Below, piece by piece: positions 47,201 through 59,218 of a stretch of DNA of 64,000 nucleotides. The notes under the pieces are model-generated. The model did not search any database. It saw nothing but the letters and a program-made list of their open reading frames with translations, and had not been told where the DNA came from. The stretch lies in contig CM067067.1 of assembly GCA_033980235.1 (NCBI GenBank), forward strand, positions 21,359,903 through 21,423,902, written 5' to 3'. The position numbers and the translations under genes were made by a program. Numbering within the stretch: the first letter of the stretch is position 1; every line of letters begins with the position of its first letter. The stretch is from Diadema setosum. Taxonomy: Eukaryota > Echinodermata > Echinoidea > Diadematoida > Diadematidae.

Positions 47201-50200
47201 CCATCTGATGTGCAGATGAGTATTATTGGGCAAAGATGTATGATGATGCACAAATTAGATTAGTTTTTAATTTGGTAATTGGATTTTCCCCTTTACGAGT
47301 AGCAACAATAAAACATTTATCTGTCGTTCATCATCACCCATTAGATTGAATATCTAAACTAATACATTTCATAAAGTTGTTCAAATTGCAGTGATGGTGG
47401 TCATGGAAAGAGAGCATGATATAGCCACCCTAGTAAGGCCCTCATAGAAGATTTCCCAGTAAGTTTGATAGCGTAAGACAAAAATAGAAGAGTAGTCAGT
47501 TTTTTTCCCCCTCCAGGGCTGCTCCATCTTATAGTGAGGCTGCTGTTTCTGCACTAGTTGATGTGTCTATAGACTTTTTTAGGTTACCTACGATGGAAAC
47601 TGCATTCCATTTTTAACTGCTTGGCAGTTTTGATTTTTTTTCCATGAAGAATTTGAAAAGCTCCCTTTATCTATAATGCTGCATTAAAATCACGGTAGAC
47701 CATCGAGACATCTCTTTTGTACTCGAGGATGATTTGTTCCACTATGTGATGGATAGTTCTTGTGATTGTTTCAAGTGTATGCTGTGTCTGTAAAACAGCT
47801 GTCAGGTTCACAACCCGTGTGTTGTCGTCAGTCATGTTCACCTCTGCACTCGCACCTATCCTCTCAAGCCCTAGCAAATGGTACGGTTGAGATACAACTC
47901 GTGACAGCTCTAGATAGTTTACTCCCAGTAAATACCTCACAGCTAAAAAATTTTATAGAGTGATTTTATATTTTAGATACCAGAGATGCTAAAATGCAAC
48001 AACTTTTATCGTACAAGAGTACAATTATTGGTTGATAGCATGTTGTTATCTTCTAGCTTGTCTACTTTTTCAAAAGACATTTATTCATTGTTTGTATGTT
48101 TGTTTACGTATTCTGGCCATCTCCTTACATGCTAAAATCCATGTTTTTGCCTCTATACTGAGGGTGCTGAGGACAGTACAATGTATGTGATTGAATGATT
48201 CATCTATCTGTGTTTATTAGCCGAGGTGGTTGTGGATTTTAGGTTTTGTTTTGCTTTTTTCATTCTTATGATTAAGCCCAAGAGAGCAATGATACGATTG
48301 AATCAGGGAAAAATTCAACAAAGATCAGAGTCAAAAGTCAGAGTTAGGTTCTAAGACTTCCATGCTTATGTAGAAAATTCAAAATATATCATGTTTGTTT
48401 CACAGAATATGATTTCTAAGTAAAAGTTTCAGACCAAGTGGCCAGTCAAATTCTAAAATTGCATGATATGATTATTGTAGAAAGTTACACTGGTGTTGTA
48501 TATTGCAGCCCACTTCTTCGCCTTTTTGATCTTTGCACAACTTCAGTTAAGTCAACGTGTATGACATTGCATTTGAAGTTTGTACTATTGGAAACTCTGA
48601 AGATGTTGGTTATGCGACTCATTATTACAGGACAACTCAGAACCTTTAATAGAGAATTATATATTTCATTTTTAGAGCATTTGAATAAATTCATTATCTT
48701 TAATTGTGATTGCGTCTTAAAATTTGATGTAACTTTGTATATGGTATTCGCAATGAATAGTGGACTGGGGATTGTTTGCGCATGAATGATGTTTTAAATC
48801 ATATACAGTAACAGCAAATATCACCACCCAGGGAAGTGCAGAGAAAATAAAAAACATTCTTAAGCATTTCATGCTCAAAGCCTCTTCTGTATGAGGATAG
48901 AAGACCCCTCCATGCTGTCATTGATGGAAAATATCTTTTTGTTTTGAATGCATGTTTTTGTGTGACATTAGGCAGAATGATGAAAGTGAGATGTGATTCG
49001 TGTCATGGTATGTCTACCTGTTGCATCATATATACTATTTGCTGTGTCTGTTTTTATTTCATTGTGATAGATATTCTGCATAAATGTACATCATGGATTC
49101 CCTTCATACCAAATGCTTATTTACAACACAGTACATGCGCATGGTGTATTGAGATCAAGGCACTCGTTTAATCAGTTTTGTGATATTTACCAAATTTATT
49201 TGATCTCCTTAGATGTGATTGCTCTCCAACCTTTGTCATGGGGGCAGACACTGGATATTTGTATCATTTGATATCATTTCAGGAGTGTTGTTGTTGTTTT
49301 TTAATTGCAAGAAGAAGTCTTGTCCGCCTCAAGTTTGTGTCTTTCCACCCGTATCAATTCAAGTTGTGAATGTGTTTAAAGTCTTGTGTGACAGTGTGAT
49401 GATGCTCTTGTAAGCATAGGGAGCTCTGAAGTCACAAAACTTGGAAGATTTTTTTTTTTTAATTTGCCTTTAAAAATTCTTTGTAATGTGTTGGCATAGG
49501 GAGTGGGAAGATACTCTGAAGTTGAGACATTCTATGAAGTATATGTTTTCTATTCATTTTCATTGAATCAGTGGAAGCTGAGAAAAAAAAAATGTTTACC
49601 CATGTCATATATGATATTTTCTGCTGTGTGTATCAGCAAAACTCCTGTATCCTTTCACTGTATAGCTTAGCTTCCGTTTAATCCCTTATGAAGCATGCAC
49701 TCTTTTCTTCTTCTTCTTTTTTTTTCGGTCACAGATATTATGTTCAACCTGCTGGAAATATACCCCATTGGGTATGAGATTAATGACTGTTCACTCGTAG
49801 AGTAAATACTGGGGGTAGAATTAGCTACTGTAGTCTTTTTAATTGCAATTGTTATAAATGTGTGGATTTCATAAGCAGCCCGATAAAAGGCAAGAGTTTT
49901 CATAGATGATAATTATGCGTGTTCACTGCATGCATTGTAAGCCATTTAGGAATGGTTTGTACTAGTCCATTCCAATGTATGTTCTATGCTCTGCATCATG
50001 CACCTCTCTCTTTTAGAGAGTGTGGCGTGATGATGTGTTAGTCACCCATTCTCTGCTCATGTGGACACGATGCTCAAAAGCGGAATTTTGCCCGGATTTT
50101 TAGGGACATAAAAGATTGTATTTCCAGCTTGGCAGCAACTCATACGGCAGGTGGAACAGCAAGCGTCGACGTTTGACGTGATCCAGTGTTTGTGGCAGAG

Positions 50201-51340
50201 AGTGACATTATTACCCTTTGGCTTGTTGGGAAGAATATTGCCATTAATGTCATGAGCACTACATCACACTTAAACAGAACAACATCGCGTCCTGTGCGAT
50301 GCTTGTGGTATTCTGGGTCAATGAAGCATCTATTTCTTTTTTCTTTTATTCTTTTTTTTTAAAGAGGGTGCATGATAGTCAGAAGAGATTGCGAGAGCAA
50401 TTGCCAGCGACTGCTGTGAAGCCAATGTAGCCAGTACATGATAGATGCAAGAGACTCTGATTGAGAATTCCCAGACATAATACATGCTTTGCTTTTTTTT
50501 TTATTGCTTGTTAATCTCCATGCTTTTTATTTTACATTGTGCATGCCAATGCATAGAATTCTGCCATATATGTTACAAGTATAGTGAGAATACCTTTATG
50601 AAATTAATATAATGTATGTACATTTCAATGATTACCATTTCAGTTACTGTTTGAGTGTTTTTAGCATTATTTTGGATTGATTTGCATTTAGAAACTTGCT
50701 GTAAGTAATAATGATAATTACCTGTCATGAGAAGTAAGAAAAAAAAAAACACCTCCTAGTGACACATTACCAGAAGACCTATAATGTGAAACTGCAATAG
50801 TCTCAAGCTCCCTTTACTGATAGCAATCCATCATGAATAACTCTGATAGGATATGTAATGGTGGATGAAGGTTGAACTAGGATCCCTGAGGAAGGTATAC
50901 ATACACAAATCTCAGTGCATGGGACTGTGTATAAAATGAAGATTGTGATACCCGAGCATGGTAATTCATTGATATGTCGTGTCTGATATTTAAGATGATT
51001 ATGATATGTGTGTAACCCTGTATGGTAAACTAGAAATATTAAAATCAAATCATGAAAGTTATCTACATCAAACCTACCTCTCCAGGATGTGATTTGAGTG
51101 AATGTCATTACATGTAAGCTGTGAAGGTCTGTGAGACTGAGAACCCCCTGTGCCGAAGCAAAACACAAGATAAACAATCAGAACATTTACACATGTAAAC
51201 AAACAAAAGGTTATTTGGGATGAAGTAACCAACCAACCTATCACTTCATGTCTTTAAGTATAGTGTAATTACTGGAGTAGGATCATGCCAAAAGAATTAC
51301 AGATTCATATTAAAAACAAAACAAAACTGGGCACTATGTA
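44289..51340. other. Mostly unique DNA; possible long CERS1 3' UTR or intergenic
   Basis: No repeat ends and no protein match were recognised across about 7 kb, in contrast with the repeat-rich flanks. It has a C run at 46269-46293. No GDF1-like coding sequence was seen, although mammalian CERS1 shares a transcript with GDF1. Whether this is UTR needs transcript data. Confidence 0.4.
47307..47312 (+). terminator. Candidate poly(A) signal AATAAA
   Basis: AATAAA in AACAATAAAACATT, followed by T-rich sequence. One of several downstream of the CERS1 stop (another at 48846); assignment to CERS1 is a guess. Confidence 0.15.
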
Positions 51341-51345
51341 ATCAA

Positions 51346-51903
51346 AGGAAACCCAAACCCGAAGAGAAATGTGAATTGAGTGAAAGCAGCAACATTAGTA
51401 GAACACATCGGTGAAAGTTTGAGGAAAATCGGACAATGGATGCAAAAGTTATTAATTTCTCAAGTTTTGGTGTTGGAACCACTGGATGAGGAGACTACTA
51501 GAGGTTATGATGTCATTGTGGACAACAATATAAAGAAAAATATAAAGGGAATTCAACAAAAATTCATTTTTCATGAAAATTTCATGTTCCATCAATTTGA
51601 TACTGACATAATGTTCAGGGTAGTAATTATTTCCTGAGCTTTCTGAAAGTCGTTAATCAAGTGCTCTGTCATGCTAGAAAAGTGAAAGCATGTTGAATTT
51701 TCTTTATATTTTCTTTAAAATTGTTATCCACACATATGTCATTAACTTATAGTAGTCTCCTCATCCAGCAGTTCCAACACCAAAACTTTAAAAATTCATA
51801 ACTTTTGCATCGATTGTTCGATTTTCCTCGGCTTTCACTAATGTGTTCTACTAATGTTGCTGCTTTCACTCAATCCACATTTCTCATTGGGTTTGGGTTT
51901 CCT
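51346..51903. mobile_element. TTAA-type MITE, AGGAAACC family, full-length copy
   Basis: Ends AGGAAACCCAAACCC and GGGTTTGGGTTTCCT, arms paired through the whole length (GGATGAGGAGACTACTAG / TAGTAGTCTCCTCATCCAG). The right flank is TTAA (51904-51907), the left flank TCAA, one change from TTAA. Confidence 0.8.
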
Positions 51904-51907
51904 TTAA

Positions 51908-52286
51908 AGGGGATGGCTAGTAACTGATCAGTGTGAATCAGTGGGAATGCTGGGGATGATTGTTCCAATCCTTGTATGATTCATTTAAGAGTACATTATA
52001 TATCTATTGTTGCGTGAAAATTATTTGCTTCAGAATGGTCTCATATTCAAGTAATGTGCAGTTTAATGTTTCCAGGTTAGCATGCTTGTGCAGTGACGGG
52101 GCGATTAAACTGCACATTACTTGAATATGAGACCATTCTGAAGCAAATAATTTTCACGCAACAATAGATATATAATGTACTCTTAAATGAATTCCACAAG
52201 GATTGTAACAATCATACCCCAAAGGATTGGAACAATCATCCCCAGCATTCCCACTGATTCCACTGATCAGTTACTAGCCATCCCCT
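51908..52286. mobile_element. TTAA-flanked palindromic MITE, AGGGGATGG family
   Basis: Ends AGGGGATGGCTAGTAACTG and CAGTTACTAGCCATCCCCT; arms of about 170 bp around a short loop (about 52072-52107). TTAA at 51904-51907 (shared with the neighbour) and 52287-52290. One arm carries a ~20-bp imperfect duplication (ATTGTAACAATCATACCCCA). Confidence 0.88.
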
Positions 52287-52299
52287 TTAAAGGGCCTGT

Positions 52300-53503
52300 G
52301 CAATCCAAAGGCAGGCTAGATGTAAAATACATTCAATACATTTGCCTACACTTTTTTTTTTGTCTGAATACATGAATATACCCACAGAGACCACTCAAAC
52401 CTAGATGCAGTCAATAATATCATCTGTCAATCATTGCTGAGGTACTAATTATGATTTTTAAAACAAAAGACACTACAGGGAAACGTGGACATTTTTCTCA
52501 GTCTAGGGGAAGTTATACATTCCAATATCTTTTGTCAATCATGATACTGTACATAGTATTATACTAGTCATTGACAGAATCCTTGTTTTTAAGTTTGTTT
52601 TTGTTCTGTTTTGTTTGATTTTGTAGACATACCCAGGTTCAAGAAAAATTGTACTTGTTTAAAAAAAAAAGAAATATATGGCACATAATTATCATTATAA
52701 TTATCTCTTAGTCATCGGGGTATTATCAATAAAAGTCAGTTTGTCAAAACGTGCATTTGCAATACATATAGTTCTTTTGACATGTGTACCTTGCGGTTTT
52801 TATGCTTCACTTGATTGGAGGCAACCATAAGATTGTCAATTAAGAGGAGGTGCATGTAATACTGTATCATCACTCCCCCACTGTGTTTTGTAGTTGTTCT
52901 CGCTAATCAACTGCAGTCCTTGTGAGAGATAATCACTGCACGGAAATAATTTACCACAAAATTGAAACGCAGTGCGCCTCATGACCACACTGCATCTGGG
53001 TTGGACGAACTGTTAGAACGCCGAGGTCAACGAAGGGAAGGAAATGCTTCATTCCTCTGACAGTTGAAAACAATGATTTTTTTTCTTAATGGTACTCTGT
53101 TACAGATTCTCCCTTCCCTCATTTTGACATTTCTGTGAACACACGTACAGATATACCTAGTGAGTGAGAGGGCTTTGTGCTGATTAGCCGTACAGAATTG
53201 TGATGTTATGATGTTAGATTTTAGGCAGGTAGATCATTATTTTTTTTCTTTCTTTCTTTTGGTGTTGCCCCTGCCACGTCCGTTTACTTCCAATACTTCA
53301 CAAGTCACATATTATCACACCACTCAGGGGATTATGTAATTTGCTTTGACGTACTCAAACTGCAAACCCACAGCCTAACTGTATATGGTGGCCTTGCGCA
53401 GGGGTGCCACCTCCCCCCCCCCCCCAAAAAAAAAGAAAGAAAGAAAAGAAAACGAAACAACAACCAACAATAATAACAACAACAGCAACAGCAACAACAA
53501 CAA

Positions 53504-53535
<32 letters not shown>

Positions 53536-55008
53536 ACAACAGCATTAACAATCAGAAAAAAGACAGGAAAAAAAAAAAAAAAACATATGCCATGGCCCCA
53601 CTCATCTCAGCGTAGTGGCCTCAGTCTCCTGATTGATACGATCATGAGATTTTTTGTCAAAATGTAGGCCCCAGAGAGTTGATATCGACAGGTGGCGCTA
53701 TAATATATGTTTACGACGTACGTTGAAGTGTGAAGTCTTACTTTTCATCTCAGTGTATAATGCTACTATGAATTATTGGACAGTACGTAACTATAAGTCC
53801 TTCTTCGTAACAGCCAATACATGTACTATGATGAAAGTTTCCACTTATTTTGGAAAGAGACAATCTAGGTCTTTTCGTGTCTCGAAACGAAAATCAAATT
53901 ATTTTGATCCAAACGTCACAAAATGTGATATCATAATCGGCCTATTATATGCTCTCTGCCATTGCATAAATGAAACTATGCCAACACTTCCTAAAGTTTG
54001 CAAATTAGATAGTACTGTATGTTCTCAGGTATTTTGGCTTCTTCAAACTCCTTCAGAATATTCGCATATTTGTCTTTCGTATATAGTAATATGCAGGTTT
54101 CTTTAGCTATCATCTCTCCGTAGCTAGTGCAGGACACTGGTTGCTTTCCAGTTTTACGCAGGTTTGCATGGAAATGCATAAAAACTAGTATTATAGGCCT
54201 GGGTGATCGAGATGATAAAAAAGTGGACTCGTTCTTCAAAAACGTCCAGGTTTTCCTAAAATATAGAAATTATTCCGACATTGCTATTTCCTATATTTGC
54301 CCCACAATCCAGCATCCATACAAGATATTGAACACTATTACTAAAGAGATCAGATGAAAGGCAAGCGACATCTAATTTTCTAAGCTTTTCTTTGAGAGAG
54401 GATAAGAAATAGCCGTAAATCGTCGCATTGTTTTGTTTTGTTTTGTTTCGTTTTCCTCACAATTAAAATACTCGAGTGAGATGACCCTGAATTGACTCTT
54501 TATTTTATTTTAATGTCATATTTATGTGCAGCTAGCAGGTAACAATTAAATTTGCACAAGCCACAAATGCGATCTTGAATCAATTTGCTCTCATGCTTTG
54601 TGCTTCCACCAAATCCTCCGCCAGTGATCCACAAAGGCAATTTAGCAAGCCCATTTTGGTAATCATTGATTTTAAGGACACGACATGAAACAAACCTCTA
54701 TTAGAGTCAAATACCTCCTGTACACACACACACAACTAAACAACAAACAAAACAAACACACAAACAAACAAAAGAATAGACAAGGAAACAAGCATAACGA
54801 GCAAACAAACTTACGCGCTCACGCACCACGCAGTTTTTTTTTTTGTTTTTTGTGTGTGTTAACTAACAGGCATCGCATACCCAAAAAGGAATCACTAAAG
54901 TTAAGAAAGCAAAGATTGGAATTTCACATTTAAGAAAAAAAAAAAAAAAAAAAAAAAAAGACATATTAGCATCAAGCAAGTGGCTTCATTTCACAAACGG
55001 AAGAATGT
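52300..55008. other. Intergenic, simple repeats only
   Basis: CAA/CAG-type run at 53459-53550, flanked by C and A homopolymers (53412-53433, 53569-53583); (CA)/(AAAC) runs at 54722-54790; A run at 54935-54959. Open frames at 53654-54106 and 54127-54357 matched nothing recognised. Confidence 0.45.
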
Positions 55009-55010
55009 AA

Positions 55011-55229
55011 AGGAAACCCAAACCTAAATTGAGTAAAAGCAGCATGCAACAGGAGCAGAACACATTTGTGAAAGTTTGAGGAAAATCAGACAATCGATGT
55101 AATGCAAAAGTTACGACATTTTAAGTTTTGATATTGGAACCGCTGGATGAGGCTACTTGAGTTTTTTAATCATGACTCTATTGTGTGGTTTCACTCAATC
55201 CACATTTTCTCTTTGGGTTTTGGTTTCCT
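55011..55229. mobile_element. AGGAAACC family MITE, internally deleted copy
   Basis: Ends AGGAAACCCAAACC and GGGTTTTGGTTTCCT. It has GTTTGAGGAAAATCAGACAATCGATG and the CGCTGGATGAGG block but lacks most of the centre. Flanks GTAA and TTAG are near-TTAA. Confidence 0.75.
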
Positions 55230-55443
55230 TTAGGCCTACCTATGTAATGCATATTATCTAGGTCTTTCCTTTCAGAATGATCTCCAATGTCAGCTCATTC
55301 ACGGGGATGAGAGATCGCTGTACGTCGGAATAAAATCTATAGATAAGCAGATGTGTATTCATTTACATCAAATGCTGACTCTTTGAATAAGCTGCAGGTG
55401 ACAACGTTCTTATATTGAGAGTTTTTAGAAGGTATTCCGTGAT

Positions 55444-58400
55444 AGATATAGGCCCAAGCCCCTGGGAGCCGGGGGTGCTGGGGGTGCTGCAGCACCCCTG
55501 ACTTTTTGAGCAGGGGGGCATAGCACCCCTGTGAAAAATAAAAGTTGGGGGTGCTTCTGCACTTATATCTTTTTTTACAGGGAAAATTGTTTTTTTTTTA
55601 TAGAAAATTGTCCAAATATCCCACCCAAAGTGTGCATCAGATTGCTGAATTTCACTTCTGAAAATGCGAATCTCCATAGCGTGCCACACAGAACAAGCTT
55701 ATAATTGCAGACAGCACTATTAAAGCATTTTCATTGTCCCTGGATATTTTTGCTTTTCCTACTTTTCTATTGATTTTTTTTTTAAATATGCTACCTGAAG
55801 GGCTCACTAGATTGCTGAATTTCAAATCTAAAAATGCAGAAGTTCCCTTATTAGGGGGAGGGTACCCCCTTCAGGAGAGCATCGACGGAGGGGGTAGTAT
55901 ATCATTTTGACCCCCCCCCCCCGTAATTTCCAAGATGTGGATTTTTTTTTTTATTCGACACTGTCCCAATCTTCATACAACGTGTGCACCAGTCAATTCT
56001 GAAATGCGAAATCTCCCATGTATTGGAGGGAAATACCCCCTCTCACGATATTTTCCTTTCTATTCTAGAGTAATGCAAAAGCTCCCTCGTATGCAAGGGT
56101 GCAGGCAGTTGCCATGATATTACCCCCCTCCAAATGATTTTCGGGAAGTCGGAGATTTTCTTGCTTTTTGTGATGGAAAACCTCCAAATATTTTACCGAA
56201 ACTGTGCAAGGCATTGTTGCAGTTCAATTCTGAAAATATAATGGGTTTATACCCCCTTCCACATCCTCCCCCTTTGGTCCTTTCCCATAAGACTGGCATA
56301 TCTCCGAATGATTTCTTTCATCAAAAGATCTGTCATTTCTGTTCAAAAAGGGCAAGATAAGTTTGCTCGTGTGGGAATATAATATCCTCCTTTCATTTAG
56401 GCCCTAACCATTTTCCCGCTTAGTTCCTCTCCATACGTTCCATAGACGTAGTAGTAGTACACTTCGTGGATTGATTATTTCCCTAATTCCACCAAAATGT
56501 GTTTGCGAGACAATGTCAATTGGATTCTAAAAATGCCACAGTTTCCTCATATTAAATAGCATCAATCCTGGAATAAAAATATTGGGTGGGAAAATGCAAA
56601 CTCATCACTTTTCCCCCACCCTCCCAATCCCCCCCCCCAAAAAAAAAAAACCCACGATGTGGAAAATTTTCTTGTTTTTTTTTTTTTTTTTTTAAATAGA
56701 AACCGTCCAGATATTTCACCAAAAGTGCACAAGATCATTTAATTTCAATTCTGAAAATGGAAAATGACCCTGGGAGGGATACCCCCCCCCCCCCCGGGTT
56801 AGGCCAACTTCCATCCACTTAGTAGACTTTTGAGATCGACACTTTTTGAATATTTCATCAACAAGTGCGCACCAGATCTGTCAAAAGTTCAAAAATGTGG
56901 GAAGGGGATATTCTCTTTCAGTTTACCTTTATTCCCCTACTACATTAGTATGCTTATACGTCTTTGTTTGACAGCTTTTCAAATGACTATTGAGTAGAGA
57001 CATTATATTTTCATTTCAATCCTTAAAATACAAAGGCTTCATAAATGACTATTGAGTAGAGACATTATATTTTCATTTCAATCCTTAAAATACAAAGGCT
57101 CTCCCGAATGGGAGGGGTTAGGGGACACCTCCTTCTAAAATCCTCCACCTTGCTGTATTAGCCTCCACCCCTTGCATTGATTATGGCTACATTACATTAC
57201 ATATTCAGTCATAAGTGTGCGCCAGAAATTCCACATCTTTGAATCACAGTCAAAAAGATGCAAAAGCTCTCTCTTGTAGGAAGGGGATACATCCTCCCAC
57301 ATCCTTCCCCCGCCCTTTGGTCTCCCTCCATAGATGTCTTAATACACTTGTCTGATACACAAAGATTTTGCATCAGATCATTAAACATTGTATTCCAATT
57401 CTAAAAATGCAAAAGCTCCGTCATTTGGGAGGGGGCTACCCCTCCCAACCCCGCCTTCTCAACTTCCTTATACATTTATCACACAGTGATGATGCATACC
57501 TAGAACAAGAGCTGATTATACCCCGATTTAATGGTCATTCACATTTCTGTGAATATTTATCTTTCATACTTTTTTTAAAATCACCAAAAGTGTGCACCAG
57601 ATCGCTGAATTTCAGGTCTGAAAATCCAAAATCTCCCTTGTGTGGGAGGGGGATACCCCCTTTCACTCCCCCTCCCCCCTTATGTCCCCTTCCATGGACT
57701 TATACAAAATAAAGACCAACAAGCAATTCTCTGATACATATATGGGGTTAGTCCACCATGATTGTGCATCATAAAAGCTCCGGCGCATGGTAGCCACGTC
57801 CCATCCCATCCCCGCCCCATCAACTTCCATACAGTTATTTCACAGTGATGACGCACAAATGGACCAAGAGTTGATTGTAACCCAATTTATTGGTCATTCA
57901 CATTTCTGTGAATATTTCATTTTCATACTTTTTAAAAATATTCACCAAAAGTGTGAGTCAGATCGCTGAATTTCAGGTATGAAAATTCAGAATCTCTCCA
58001 GGGTGGGAGGGGATACCTCCTCACAGTGATGACGCACACACGGAACAAGAGTTGATTGTAACCCGATTTAATGGTCATTCACATTTCTGTGAATATTTTT
58101 TTTTAATACTTTTTAAGAAATTTCACCAAAAGTGTGCACCAGATCGCTGAATTTCAGGTATGAAAATTCAAAATCTCTCCAGTGTGGGAGGGGGATACCC
58201 CCTCCCACACCCTCCCCCGTAGGTACCCTTAGATGGACTTATACAAAGTGAAGACACACACACAATCAAGAGGCGGGGCGTTCAACAATTCATCCATCGA
58301 TGAACATAGTCCACGAATATTCACTTGTTTGTTTGGTTTTGGGGGGGGGGGGGGCTTTGATTGAAGAATTTCAAAATTTACCACATAAAGTGTGTTCAAT

Positions 58401-58606
58401 TTCACTAAGAGTGCAAAAGTTTCCTTGTGTGGTAGACACGTTGGTAGAGGGCTTTCTCACCCTCGTTTCGATGTCCCAATCCCCTCCCTTCACCTCCCCT
58501 GCCCCCCTCCCCCATATACTGAAACGCTGCTAATATTGTCCGGCAACCGTGATGGGTCAAGGGTTCAGCACCCCTGTGAAAAAAGTTGCTCCCAGGGGCC
58601 TGTATA
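55444..58606. repeat. 3.2-kb element with GCCCCTGGGAGC ends and degenerate internal units
   Basis: Left AAGCCCCTGGGAGC plus GCAGCACCCCTG, right CAGCACCCCTGTG...GCTCCCAGGGGCC, so the ends are inverted. The body repeats degenerate units of about 165-180 bp with ACCAAAAGTGTGCACCAGAT, GCTGAATTTCAGGTCTGAAA, CTCCC-TTG-TGTGGGAGGGGG and TACCCCCTCCCACAC. A 62-bp exact duplication lies at 56981-57100. No coding capacity recognised. Confidence 0.7.
56981..57100. repeat. 62-bp tandem duplication
   Basis: AAATGACTATTGAGTAGAGA begins both copies (56981 and 57043), identical for about 58 bases. Confidence 0.9.
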
Positions 58607-59019
58607 TAGGCCCTACACGTATAGTCACCGTGTCATGACATCTTTCAGAATAATAATCATGTTGGAGCATCGTGTTACCCGGTGGTCAGTCTCAAGAGGG
58701 CAGGCTTCTGTTCATACTTCTGACATTCTCTTCTGCTATCCTAGAGCTAGAGCTCAGAGGTTTGACCCAAACTCCCACGAAAAGAGTTAGTAGTACCGTA
58801 GTGTGGGATTTTTCTGGAGAAGCGTTTCAAGTAAAAAATAATGTCCTATCCTAGGAGAGGGCCTGTTATTACCATTTACCCATGCTTAGCCCGTTAAACT
58901 ATGCTGCAATAGTTACAATGACACCATAAAATGTGGCCAATATTGTCAGTGGCCCCACCCCCGAGTTCCATGTCCGGTCCGTCCCCTGCCTGGCCTCCTC
59001 GCCAATCACGGACAACATC
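58607..59019 (+). promoter_or_regulatory. Upstream region and probable 5' UTR of HSPBAP1-like gene
   Basis: Lies between the 3.2-kb repeat and the first in-frame ATG. CG dinucleotides rise from about 58960. An in-frame TAA at 58927-58929 limits N-terminal extension. No TATA box recognised. Confidence 0.35.
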
Positions 59020-59218
59020 ATGAACATGGCGGCCTCCAGTGGTTGCGGCACAACAACATCAAACATGGATGACTTGAATAAACCCACTGTTTTGAAAAGG
59101 TTCATCGACGACTGGCCATGTGCTCAATGGACAGTGGAGGATATTTGTGATATTCTTGGTCATCAATTGATATCCTTTCGTTTAGGCCTGAAAAACACTG
59201 GTAACTCTGGTAAGCATG
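59020..59218 (+). CDS. HSPBAP1: HSPBAP1-like coding exon 1
   Basis: Encodes about 66 residues including KPTVLKRFIDDWPCAQW and ISFRLGLK. Three in-phase donors lie 9 bases apart: GTAACT at 59201, GTAAGC at 59210 and GTAAGT at 59219. The last is the best consensus and was used for the end here. All three leave one base (G) of a split codon, which joins AT of exon 2 to give Asp. Confidence 0.8.

Noticed and set aside
53654..54106. 150-codon open frame on the + strand
   Set aside because: No recognised domain, no clear splice partners, ordinary AT-rich composition and no ATG in good context. An old transposon remnant cannot be excluded.
43356..58900. GDF1-like TGF-beta ligand gene downstream of CERS1
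   Set aside because: Expected from the mammalian arrangement, but no cysteine-knot coding sequence was seen in any frame.
58933..59019. N-terminal extension of the HSPBAP1-like protein from a GTG at 58933
   Set aside because: The first in-frame ATG is 59020. The upstream part of the frame is open but has no AUG start and no similarity to the family.
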